Below, one piece after another: positions 1 through 5,977 of a stretch of 6,622 nt of DNA. The stretch covers positions 1-6,622 of the forward strand of contig CAYVQU010000242.1 of NCBI GenBank assembly GCA_964453155.1, read 5' to 3'. The DNA comes from CAYVQU01 sp964453155 (GTDB lineage Bacteria > Chloroflexota > Anaerolineae > Anaerolineales > UBA11858). The notes beneath the pieces were generated by a model, which saw only the letters and a list, made by a program, of their open reading frames with translations, had not been told where the DNA came from and searched no databases. The position numbers and the translations under genes were made by a program. The first letter of the stretch is position 1, and every line of letters starts with the position of its first letter.

Positions 1-18
1 ACTTTTGCTGTTTTGAGG

Positions 19-37
19 AGGGTCTAGCACCCTTTTT
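19..37 (+). terminator. Possible rho-independent terminator of an upstream gene
   Basis: AGGGT (19-23) and ACCCT (29-33) form a 5-bp stem around the loop CTAGC, followed at once by a T run (33-37). G-T pairs could extend the stem by one or two steps. This is the usual shape of an intrinsic terminator for a plus-strand gene ending left of the window. The stem is short, and the upstream gene cannot be seen, so the call is tentative. Confidence 0.4.
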
Positions 38-78
38 GCAGTAGAGTCACGAATAGCGTTGCTTTTCCAAAAACAAGT

Positions 79-114
79 ATTCGTCCTATTCGTTTCAGTC
101 GTGAAATTCGTGTT
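79..114. repeat. Four 9-bp tandem units with ATTCGT core
   Basis: The core ATTCGT occurs at 79, 88 and 106, and AGTCGT at 97, so four cores start exactly 9 bp apart. The three bases after each core vary (CCT, TTC, GAA, GTT). An opposite-strand copy lies upstream: ACGAATAG at 49-56 is the exact reverse complement of CTATTCGT at 86-93. The array lies 46-81 bp before the RNase start codon, so it could be a dispersed repeat or a multi-site operator. The sequence alone does not decide. Confidence 0.6.
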
Positions 115-159
115 TTTTTTTCAATATTCAATTACTTCTTTGCCATCCAGGAGGTCAGC

Positions 160-1557
160 ATGAAAATCCATTTTCACGGTGCGGCCCAAACGGTGACCGG
201 GTCCCAACATTTACTTGAAATTAATGGTCATAAACTACTCTTAGAATGTGGTCTCTACCAGGGGCGGCGCAAAGAGGCGTTTAAACGCAACCGTCAATTT
301 CATTTTGACCCGACTGCGGTCGATGCGGTGATTTTGTCGCACGCCCATATCGACCACAGCGGGAACCTGCCGCATCTGGTAAAGCTAGGCTATGCCGGTC
401 CGATTTACGCGACGCCCGCGACAGCTCACCTGGGGAATATCTTGTTGATGGATTCGGGTCACATCCACGAATCACATGCCGAATACGAGAATAAAAAGCG
501 CGCCAAGCGCGGTGAACCACCGATTGATCCCCTATATACGCAGGTGGATGCCGCCGCGGTGGCCCAACAGTTTTTCCCAGTTCCCTACGAACGCGATTTC
601 AATCCACTCCCTGGGGTGACCGCCAAATTCGTGGATGCCGGGCACATTCTCGGGTCCGCGGCCGTCATCCTGGATATCGAGGAAAAAGGACGGAAATTCC
701 GGCTGTGGTTCTCCGGTGACATCGGTCGGCGGGATTTACCCCTCTTGAAGGATCCGGTTTTGCCCTACGAGGTTGATTACCTTTTGATGGAATGCACCTA
801 TGGCGATAAAACCCATCACGATCCGCAGTTAGCTTTTGATGAGCTGCAAGCCGTGGTCGGTAAAACCGTCGCCCGGGGCGGCAAAGTCATCATCCCGGCC
901 TTCGCAGTCGGGCGGACCCAAGAACTCGTCTACAACCTGCACCAAATGCTTGATAGCGGTGCGATCCCCAAAATTCCAGTGTTCGTCGATAGCCCCCTGG
1001 CCGTCAACGCCAGTGACATATTCCGCGCCCACCCCGAAGTGTTCGATGCTGAAACCAAAGAATTTATGGCAAACGACCAGCATCACGCCGCGCTGGGATT
1101 TGAGCTACTAACCTACACCCGTTCTGTCGAAGAATCTAAGGCGATCAATGAGGTCAAAGGCCCCGCGGTGATCATCTCGGCCTCCGGAATGGCCGAAGTT
1201 GGTCGGATCTTGCACCACCTGAAAAACAACATCGCAGATCCGAATAACACCATCCTGATCGTCTCTTGGCAGGCCCCCCATACCTTGGGCCGCCGCCTGG
1301 CCGACCGGGTAGAGGAAGTCCGAATTTTCCGCGAGTATTACCCGGTCCGAGCCCAGGTTGAGACCATTGGCGGATTATCTGCGCATGGCGGGCAAACCTT
1401 CCTCAAAGAATATGCCCTGGCTTCCCGCGCTACACTGAAAAAAATCTTCCTGGTCCATGGGGAGAAACGTGGGGCGGAACCCTTTATGGATTTGATGAAA
1501 GCGGAGGGCATCTCCGATATTCATTTCCCCGCGGCCCAGACATCAATCACAATTTAG
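160..1557 (+). CDS. MBL-fold beta-CASP RNA exonuclease/endonuclease (YSH1/CPSF73-like)
   Basis: This is a 465-residue cytosolic zinc-dependent ribonuclease of the metallo-beta-lactamase/beta-CASP family, whose members cleave or trim RNA. The metal-binding set is complete: HAHIDH at residues 61-66, H162 in DAGHILGSA, and D187 in SGDIGR. The beta-CASP motifs follow: E211 in MECTYG (motif A), H409 in SAHGG (motif B) and H433 in LVHGE (motif C). The cap domain lies between about 215 and 380 and includes PAFAVGRTQEL (246-256) and SASGM (340-344). The length fits bacterial and archaeal homologues of Thermus TTHA0252 type, and there is no C-terminal extension as in RNase J. The start is fixed by AGGAGGT at 149-155, with four bases between it and the ATG. 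The true substrate cannot be read from the sequence. The gene is monocistronic as seen here, with a 199-bp gap to the next gene. Confidence 0.93.
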   Translation: MKIHFHGAAQTVTGSQHLLEINGHKLLLECGLYQGRRKEAFKRNRQFHFDPTAVDAVILSHAHIDHSGNLPHLVKLGYAGPIYATPATAHLGNILLMDSGHIHESHAEYENKKRAKRGEPPIDPLYTQVDAAAVAQQFFPVPYERDFNPLPGVTAKFVDAGHILGSAAVILDIEEKGRKFRLWFSGDIGRRDLPLLKDPVLPYEVDYLLMECTYGDKTHHDPQLAFDELQAVVGKTVARGGKVIIPAFAVGRTQELVYNLHQMLDSGAIPKIPVFVDSPLAVNASDIFRAHPEVFDAETKEFMANDQHHAALGFELLTYTRSVEESKAINEVKGPAVIISASGMAEVGRILHHLKNNIADPNNTILIVSWQAPHTLGRRLADRVEEVRIFREYYPVRAQVETIGGLSAHGGQTFLKEYALASRATLKKIFLVHGEKRGAEPFMDLMKAEGISDIHFPAAQTSITI

Positions 1558-1590
1558 GATTTCTGGCTCTTTGAGCTTTTGTGGGGTGAA

Positions 1591-1656
1591 AGTTCCCCGG
1601 AAACTCCTGATAGGTCATTTTGCTAGGGCCATATGGTTCAAAGTTTTCGGGGAACT
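1591..1656. repeat. Large imperfect inverted repeat in the RNase-ABC gap (MITE- or REP-like)
   Basis: AGTTCCCCGGAAACT (1591-1605) and AGTTTTCGGGGAACT (1642-1656) are inverted copies matching at 14 of 15 positions, separated by 36 bp. The spacer contains the perfect palindrome CCATATGG (1629-1636) and the small inverted CCT-GAT-AGG (1606-1614). Outside the arms, GTGG (1581-1584) faces CCAC (1664-1667), and CTGGCTCT occurs as a direct repeat at 1563-1570 and 1655-1662. There is no T run after either arm, so a simple intrinsic terminator is unlikely. A small non-autonomous mobile or REP-like element is the favoured reading, but copies elsewhere cannot be checked here. Confidence 0.6.
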
Positions 1657-1692
1657 GGCTCTACCACAGCATTTCCAACAGGCCGAATTTCT

Positions 1693-1734
1693 AGCGCAGC
1701 GCTCTAAAAGCGCAGAATAGATAAAATCTGTGCT
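1693..1734 (+). other. Two small hairpins just before the ABC ATPase start
   Basis: AGCGCAGCGCT (1693-1703) is a perfect odd palindrome. It is followed by AGCGCAGA (1709-1716) pairing with TCTGTGCT (1727-1734), an 8-bp stem with one G-U pair and a 10-base loop. The second stem ends 22 bases before the chosen ATG at 1757 and covers an upstream in-frame GTG at 1730, which supports this part being untranslated leader. It may shape the 5' end of the exporter mRNA. No riboswitch class is recognised. Confidence 0.35.
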
Positions 1735-1756
1735 TCAAGAAATGATTGGAGTGCGA

Positions 1757-2812
1757 ATGAAACCCGTATTACAAACGCACAATTTGACCAAACGCTACCC
1801 CGACTTGACCGCGGTGGATGACTTGACGCTGGAGGTATATCCAGGCGAGATTTTTGGGTTGTTGGGTCCCAATGGGGCGGGAAAAACGACCTCCATCCAG
1901 ATGATGTGCGGCCTGCTGGCGCCCGATGGGGGTGCCGTCTTTATCCAAGGGGAGCCGGTGCATGGCGGAGATGTCGAGGTCCGGGCCCGGGTTGGGGTTT
2001 GTCCACAACAGGCCATTTTTTGGGAGAAACTAACCTGTATTGAGCAGCTGGAATTCGTTGGTGAGACCTATAACGTCCCGCGGGCAATCGCCCGACAGCG
2101 CGGGGATGAATTGTTGGCTATTTTGGGATTAGGGGAAAAACGGGATCAATTGGCAGCCACCCTCTCCGGCGGGATGCAGCGGCGGCTCAACCTAACGTTA
2201 GGATTGGTCCATGATCCCGAAATTTTGGTCCTCGACGAACCAGAGGCCGGGCTTGATCCCCAAAGCCGGGTGCTGGTGCGGGAATACGTCCGTTCGCTGG
2301 CCCGGCAGAAAACCATCATCTTAACAACCCACAATATGGATGAGGCCGACCGCATGGCCGACCGGGTGGCCATCATCGACCATGGCAAACTATTGGTCCT
2401 GGATACGCCGGAGGCCCTCAAAGATACCGTCGGTGAGGGGGACGTTTTGGAAGTGGAGATTGGGGGGCTGGCGGTGGAGGTGGTTCAGCGGGTGTTAGCA
2501 AGATTTGACGCGAAGTTGTTATCGCCACTCGCCCCCCTAAACCCTTCGACAGGCTCAGGATGGTATCCCCCCAATATTGGGGGGACTTCTTGGGTCCACA
2601 AGGAGGTCACTCTCCCCCCGGAATCGGGGGGTGTAAGCGGGGGATCTGAGTTTGAAAAATACACCCTGCGCGCTCCTGGCATTGGATCTCAAATCCCCGC
2701 AATTTTAGAGGTCATTCAAAGTGCTGGCGGGCAGGTTGGTGAAGTTCATTTGCGGACAAATACCCTGGAGGACGTGTTCATCGCCCTGACGGGCCGGGGG
2801 CTGCGGCAATGA
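1757..2812 (+). CDS. ABC transporter ATP-binding protein with in-frame repeat insertion
   Basis: This 351-residue cytosolic ATPase should power the ABC-2 permease encoded directly downstream, probably as a homodimer in a DrrAB-like exporter of unknown substrate. Motifs appear in order: Walker A GPNGAGKT (37-44), Q-loop PQQ (83-85), signature LSGGMQ (136-141), Walker B ILVLDEP (156-162) with catalytic E161, D-loop GLDP (165-168) and H-loop H192. The C-terminal domain runs to the typical ending TLEDVFIALTG (336-346). Residues about 256-299 are Pro/Gly/Ser-rich and unlike the family; they are encoded by a cluster of DNA palindromes (2532-2643). The frame stays open through the cluster. The start is ATG 1757, with GGAG five bases upstream; the in-frame GTG at 1730 and ATG at 1742 lack a comparable site. 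The stop overlaps the permease start in ATGA. Whether the insertion impairs the protein is unknown, but every ATPase motif is intact. Confidence 0.93.
   Translation: MKPVLQTHNLTKRYPDLTAVDDLTLEVYPGEIFGLLGPNGAGKTTSIQMMCGLLAPDGGAVFIQGEPVHGGDVEVRARVGVCPQQAIFWEKLTCIEQLEFVGETYNVPRAIARQRGDELLAILGLGEKRDQLAATLSGGMQRRLNLTLGLVHDPEILVLDEPEAGLDPQSRVLVREYVRSLARQKTIILTTHNMDEADRMADRVAIIDHGKLLVLDTPEALKDTVGEGDVLEVEIGGLAVEVVQRVLARFDAKLLSPLAPLNPSTGSGWYPPNIGGTSWVHKEVTLPPESGGVSGGSEFEKYTLRAPGIGSQIPAILEVIQSAGGQVGEVHLRTNTLEDVFIALTGRGLRQ
2532..2643. repeat. Composite palindromic repeat cluster inside the ABC ATPase gene
   Basis: Three palindromic pieces lie side by side. CCCTTCGACAGGCTCAGG (2542-2559) is a sequence type often met as a dispersed bacterial repeat. 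TCCCCCCAATATTGGGGGGA (2566-2585) is a perfect 20-bp palindrome. CCCCCCG (2614-2620) with CGGGGGG (2625-2631) is a 7-bp stem with the loop GAAT. The whole is bounded by a C run (2532-2537, followed by TAA) and a G run (2639-2643, preceded by TAAGC), giving rough inverted ends. The cluster carries no stop in the ATPase frame. It resembles in principle the Rickettsia palindromic elements that insert in frame into genes; homology to them is not claimed. Confidence 0.8.
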
Positions 2813-3990
2813 ACGTATCAATAAGCAGATTTCTCAGTGTCTTCCGCAAATGTGCCCGCGAGCAGAAACGCGATTTATGGGTATTGGGGTTGAGTTTAGT
2901 GTTTGCCCCTCTATTTGTCTTTATCTACTGGTTATGGACGGGGGGAAACGTAACAACATCCTACGCCGTGATGGTCATCAACCAGGATACAGGAACCACT
3001 CTTGCTGACGGGAGCAGCTATCAGGCTGGAGAAGAGGTAATCACTGCGATGGAAGCCCTTACTTTCCAGGATGGCAGTCCCGTACTGCGAGTGAAGTTGA
3101 TGGCGGCTCGGAATGAAGCCGAAGATCGGTTGCGGAAACGAAAGTCCGCGGCATTGATCCTAATCCCACCTGATTTTTCGGCGGTGGTGGTCGCTACCCG
3201 GTTGGGAGATAGCCCCCCACCCACGAATATCGAACTGGTTGGCGATCTGACCAATCCATTTTACACCGTCGCGGCGGTGATGGCTTATACCGCCGTCGAC
3301 GCCTATATCTTAGAGGCAACGGCCCAGGAACGTTCCATTGGAATGATCGAAACCGCCCTCGGCGATTCCGCGGCCCGGACCGAATTCGAGTTATATGTCC
3401 CGGGGCTGTTTGTCCTGGCAGTGATTATGATGATGTTCCAGGCTGCGATGATGGTGGCCCGTGAAATTGAGGGCGGCAAATTGCAGCGGTTGCGGATCTC
3501 ACGGTTGACGGCGTTCGAACTGTTAAGTGGCATCTCGGCCTGGCTGGTCTTGGTTGCCATCCTGGAAGTGTTGGTTACTTTTGGCGTCGCGGCGGCGTTG
3601 GGATTCCGCAGTCAGGGCGCCTTATGGATCGCGATCTTGTTGGGAATCATCACCAGCTTTTCGATCATCGGCATCGGGATGATCGTCGCGGCCTTCTCAA
3701 AGACAGTTTCACAGGCATTCGTCATTGCGAATTTCCCCTTTGGGTTCTTCATGTTTTTAAGTGGGGCCGCGTTCCCAGTTCCGATGGGATCGATGTTCAC
3801 GCTCTGGGGGCACGATTTTCATCTGGTCGATCTGCTCCCGCCGCGCCATGCTGTCGCCGCACTCAACAAAGTCTGTACGTTAGGCGCGGGTTTGGGCGAG
3901 GTTACATTCGAGCTGGTCGCGTTAATATTGCTATCGGGGTTATATTTTGGAATTGGAGTGGGGTTATTTCGGCGGATGCATTTGAAATAA
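2809..3990 (+). CDS. ABC-2 type transporter permease
   Basis: This 393-residue inner-membrane subunit should form the transport path for the ATPase encoded just upstream. The layout is that of the ABC2_membrane_3 (DrrB/YhhJ-like) group. It has a short cytosolic N-terminus, a first membrane helix at about 24-44, and a large extracytoplasmic domain of about 150 residues (45-195). A cluster of five hydrophobic helices follows (about 197-217, 238-264, 271-296, 300-323, 365-386). Between helices 2 and 3 lies the cytosolic coupling segment AREIEGGKLQRLRIS (217-231), which matches the family pattern E-x-E-x-G-T/K-x-x-R-L. SGAAFPVP (318-325) and RHAVAALNKV (346-355) near the C-terminus are also family-like. 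The ATG shares bases with the ATPase stop (ATGA), so translation is probably coupled. The substrate is unknown; drug or lipid export is possible but not shown. Confidence 0.92.
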   Translation: MNVSISRFLSVFRKCAREQKRDLWVLGLSLVFAPLFVFIYWLWTGGNVTTSYAVMVINQDTGTTLADGSSYQAGEEVITAMEALTFQDGSPVLRVKLMAARNEAEDRLRKRKSAALILIPPDFSAVVVATRLGDSPPPTNIELVGDLTNPFYTVAAVMAYTAVDAYILEATAQERSIGMIETALGDSAARTEFELYVPGLFVLAVIMMMFQAAMMVAREIEGGKLQRLRISRLTAFELLSGISAWLVLVAILEVLVTFGVAAALGFRSQGALWIAILLGIITSFSIIGIGMIVAAFSKTVSQAFVIANFPFGFFMFLSGAAFPVPMGSMFTLWGHDFHLVDLLPPRHAVAALNKVCTLGAGLGEVTFELVALILLSGLYFGIGVGLFRRMHLK

Positions 3991-4028
3991 AAAAAGACCT
4001 GGCAGGTTTTGAAAACCTGCTAGGTCTT
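3989..4028 (-). terminator. Strong intrinsic terminator hairpin between convergent genes
   Basis: AAGACCT (3994-4000) and GCAGGTTTT (4002-4010) pair with AAAACCTGC (4012-4020) and AGGTCTT (4022-4028). The only interruption is a G-T wobble (4001/4021), and the arms meet at a single central base. Read on the minus strand, the stem runs into a T run made by the A tract 3989-3995, so it is well placed to end the NYN gene whose stop is at 4042. In the plus direction the tract after the stem is poor in T, so for the permease it is at best a weaker terminator. The length and near-perfection also suggest a dispersed repeat used as a terminator. Confidence 0.8.
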
Positions 4029-4041
4029 GGTTAATTTCCGA

Positions 4042-5487
4042 CTATTCACTCAAGAAAATTTGTATTTTTTCAGCATCATCCACAAATATGAATTCACTCG
4101 GGGTATTTGGTGCTTGCTGGATTATCCCGGCCTGATTGGCCGCGGTCAACAATTGGCTGATGCGGCGGTTGGGGAGGTTTAGCGTGCGTTCATCGCGCAG
4201 ATTTTGGCAGGCAGTGCCGATATCTTGAGCGGGGGTGGGGCCGCCTAACGCGCGCAAGGCATCTACGATCAACGTTTTTTCAGGATCAGGCGGCGGTGGA
4301 GGGGGCGCATCGTCGAGGTCCATCAGCCGATCGAGGGCCGAAGCGACGCGTTCTTGGGAAACGGGGTCTTCGGCTGAGGGTTGAGAAGTTTCAACGGGAG
4401 CAGCAACCACTGGTTCGGGCGGCGATTCAACTGGGGTTTCAGGGGTTTCAATTGGTTTGATCTCTAAATAAATCCCCGAACCTGAGAGTTCGACCAGCCC
4501 CTTTTTACGAGCCGCGCGGGCAAAATCGCTGAAATTCACAAAATATTTGCCGTTCTCATTCTTGATTTCTTTCTCATCAAAACCCGGATGCATCCGCCGC
4601 ATGGTGTTCTTAATGGAGGCTGAACGTAGTGATTTTCCACCCTCTACCCCGGCCGCCACGGCTTTAACTAACAAGTCGAAGGCAGCCTCAAGACTCATCA
4701 GAGGGGGGAGTTTTGTTTGGGGTTCAACTTTGGTATCGGGTAATAAAACTTCGTTGACCATATCCCGCGTGTAGAATTTTACATACCCCTGGGCTTCGGC
4801 TGCCAGAATAAAATCTTTGAACCGGTTGAAGGGTTTTCCTTGTTCGTCTTTGTAATTTTTCTCATCGAAATTTGGGATCAGTTCGGAGAGGCCATCTTTG
4901 ACGCGTGGGAAAATTGGACGGAGTTTATCTTTGTTGAGTCGTTTGACAACTTCTACTAAAACTTCATAAATATTTTTCTTGAGCCAACCGTCTTTCTCGA
5001 GATTGGCATAATATTCAAACTCATCTACGGCATTTTGCATATGAGCGGCAGTGGTACCCTCCACGCCGAAAGCGATCACTTTCTTGCCGTATTTACGCAG
5101 CATCTTGGCGACCGGGACAAAATCTTTATCGCCCGTGATTAAAACAAAATTCTGGATTTGGGGTTGGGAATGTAAGATATCAATGGCATCGATGGCCATG
5201 TGGATATCGACCGCATTTTTAGTGGTTTTTTTGCCGTTTTTGGGGGAATAAGCGAAGGTGGTTACATGGACAGGATCAAAGCCCGCAGATTTAATAGGCG
5301 CGACGATAATCCCATAATTGCCCCAATCGGCATAGGCATTGGCGAGTACAACCCGCCCATATTCCTGGCATTTGGCCATCACGAATTCAAAGTTGACTTT
5401 TTTGCCGGTCAAATTTTTAAGCGAAAAAACGATATTCTCGTAATCAAAGAAGACGGCCACATCTTCCTGATGTTTGGATATCACCAT
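4042..5487 (-). CDS. NYN (LabA/DUF88-like PIN) domain protein with two OST-HTH/LOTUS-like domains
   Basis: This 481-residue cytosolic protein is predicted to be an RNA-directed nuclease. The N-terminal NYN domain (about 8-165) belongs to the PIN-like fold. Its acidic site is visible as D15 with N18 in FFDYENI, D94 in AVDIHMAID, and D120/D122 in LITGDKDF. Two related segments follow, at about 174-246 and 266-343. Each has the order helix, basic stretch, P-x-FDEK, GKxF, F-x-DF, ending with a short strand, which fits OST-HTH/LOTUS domains. Residues 346-402 are a proline-rich linker with six prolines in a row (395-400). A last helical segment (404-478) resembles another winged-helix unit. The start is fixed by AGGAGG (complement of 5495-5500), seven bases before the ATG. 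Similar NYN plus LOTUS architectures occur in bacteria and in eukaryotic MARF1. The RNA target is not known. Confidence 0.88.
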   Translation of the reverse strand: MVISKHQEDVAVFFDYENIVFSLKNLTGKKVNFEFVMAKCQEYGRVVLANAYADWGNYGIIVAPIKSAGFDPVHVTTFAYSPKNGKKTTKNAVDIHMAIDAIDILHSQPQIQNFVLITGDKDFVPVAKMLRKYGKKVIAFGVEGTTAAHMQNAVDEFEYYANLEKDGWLKKNIYEVLVEVVKRLNKDKLRPIFPRVKDGLSELIPNFDEKNYKDEQGKPFNRFKDFILAAEAQGYVKFYTRDMVNEVLLPDTKVEPQTKLPPLMSLEAAFDLLVKAVAAGVEGGKSLRSASIKNTMRRMHPGFDEKEIKNENGKYFVNFSDFARAARKKGLVELSGSGIYLEIKPIETPETPVESPPEPVVAAPVETSQPSAEDPVSQERVASALDRLMDLDDAPPPPPPDPEKTLIVDALRALGGPTPAQDIGTACQNLRDERTLNLPNRRISQLLTAANQAGIIQQAPNTPSEFIFVDDAEKIQIFLSE

Positions 5488-5516
5488 ACAGAGTCCTCCT
5501 ATGGTGGTGAAGTACT

Positions 5517-5546
5517 ATGATATTTTCCGATTTTACCCTATGTAAA
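5517..5546 (-). promoter_or_regulatory. Candidate sigma70-type promoter of the NYN-LOTUS gene
   Basis: Read on the minus strand, TTTACA (5546-5541) matches the -35 consensus at 5 of 6 positions. After an 18-base spacer, TATCAT (5522-5517) matches the -10 consensus at 5 of 6. It lies in the 91-bp gap behind the TfoX-domain gene and ends 29 bases before the NYN start codon. The region is AT-rich, so a chance match is possible. No good hairpin terminator was seen between the two genes. Confidence 0.45.
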
Positions 5547-5578
5547 TTAGATTTGGATAAAATCAACCCAGAAAACTT

Positions 5579-5908
5579 TTATTTTGGGGGGAGTGTTGCT
5601 GCAAAATCCAGACCCTTTTGAACCCAATCTGTCAGAGTGCCATCCGTTTCACATCCCTCAGGGGCCACCATGACCCAGCCTGTCATTGGACGACCGGTGA
5701 TATCGAAAACGCGGGTGTGAGGTTGATCAAGGGCGGTTTGATATTTCTCAGGCCCAACCCGAATGATCAAGAATTCTTTGTGAACTCCACAGGCCATGTT
5801 GCCATTAAGCAAGTACCCAACGCCACCAAACATTTTTTTCTCGATCAGATTTTCCTGGTTGGCTATAACTTCACTAATCCGCGCGGCTAAAGTTTCATCA
5901 TAAGCCAT
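5579..5908 (-). CDS. Stand-alone TfoX N-terminal domain protein
   Basis: This 109-residue protein consists of one TfoX_N domain. Characteristic segments are KKMFGGVGYLLNGNMACGV (24-42), an IIRVGPE strand, the PHTRVFDITGRPMTGWV region in the middle, and a tail of WVQKGLDFA followed by LPPK. It lacks the C-terminal helix-hairpin-helix-like domain of the roughly 209-residue Sxy/TfoX competence regulator of gamma-proteobacteria, so a competence role should not be assumed; the role of short TfoX_N proteins is poorly defined. The start is ATG 5908, preceded by AGGAGT (complement of 5915-5920) with a six-base gap. An in-frame TTG at 5947 falls inside a palindromic repeat and is unlikely. The gene follows the nitroreductase gene on the same strand. 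Confidence 0.88.
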   Translation of the reverse strand: MAYDETLAARISEVIANQENLIEKKMFGGVGYLLNGNMACGVHKEFLIIRVGPEKYQTALDQPHTRVFDITGRPMTGWVMVAPEGCETDGTLTDWVQKGLDFAATLPPK

Positions 5909-5938
5909 AGGTTTACTCCTATTTGAAAAAACTGACCC

Positions 5939-5972
5939 AGGTGACAATCACCTGCTAAGTGACGATCACCTT
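5939..5972. repeat. Tandem GTGA-N3-TCAC palindromes
   Basis: AGGTGACAATCACCT (5939-5953) is a 6-bp stem with a 3-base loop. A second copy, GTGACGATCACC (5959-5970), starts exactly 18 bp after the first copy's GTGACAATCACC (5941-5952), and the two differ at one base. The pair sits between the nitroreductase stop and the TfoX start. It may be a dispersed palindromic repeat, a two-site operator (18 bp is near two helical turns), or mRNA hairpins that set the relative expression of the two genes. It is not followed by a T run, so a classical terminator is unlikely. Confidence 0.65.
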
Positions 5973-5977
5973 CGTCA

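Noticed and set aside
79..114. CRISPR array
   Set aside because: The units are 9 bp with 3-bp variable parts, far too short for repeats and spacers.
836..1111. Open frames inside the RNase gene on both strands (829-1086 minus, 836-1111 plus)
   Set aside because: They lie wholly inside a strongly supported gene, have no ribosome binding site of note and encode no recognisable family; they are frame shadows.
1730..1756. In-frame GTG at 1730 and ATG at 1742 as upstream starts of the ABC ATPase
   Set aside because: GTG 1730 lies within the arm of a hairpin, and neither codon has a good ribosome binding site; ATG 1757 has GGAG at a proper distance and gives the family-typical N-terminus.
2485..2682. 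Minus-strand 65-codon frame across the palindrome cluster
   Set aside because: Its translation is the reverse reading of the repeats (PLTPPDSGG and PEPVEG type peptides), and such frames often arise from palindromic repeats without being genes.
160..5487. A joint RNA-processing or defence system of the beta-CASP RNase and the NYN-LOTUS protein
   Set aside because: The genes are on opposite strands, separated by an exporter operon and a terminator, and no other defence component is present.
5200..5520. Plus-strand 106-codon frame antisense to the NYN gene
   Set aside because: It is opposite the conserved NYN catalytic region, and the composition is explained by that gene.
5909..5947. Extension of the TfoX-domain protein to a TTG at 5947
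   Set aside because: The extension begins inside the GTGA-N3-TCAC repeat, is unlike the domain, and a good AGGAGT site precedes the ATG at 5908.
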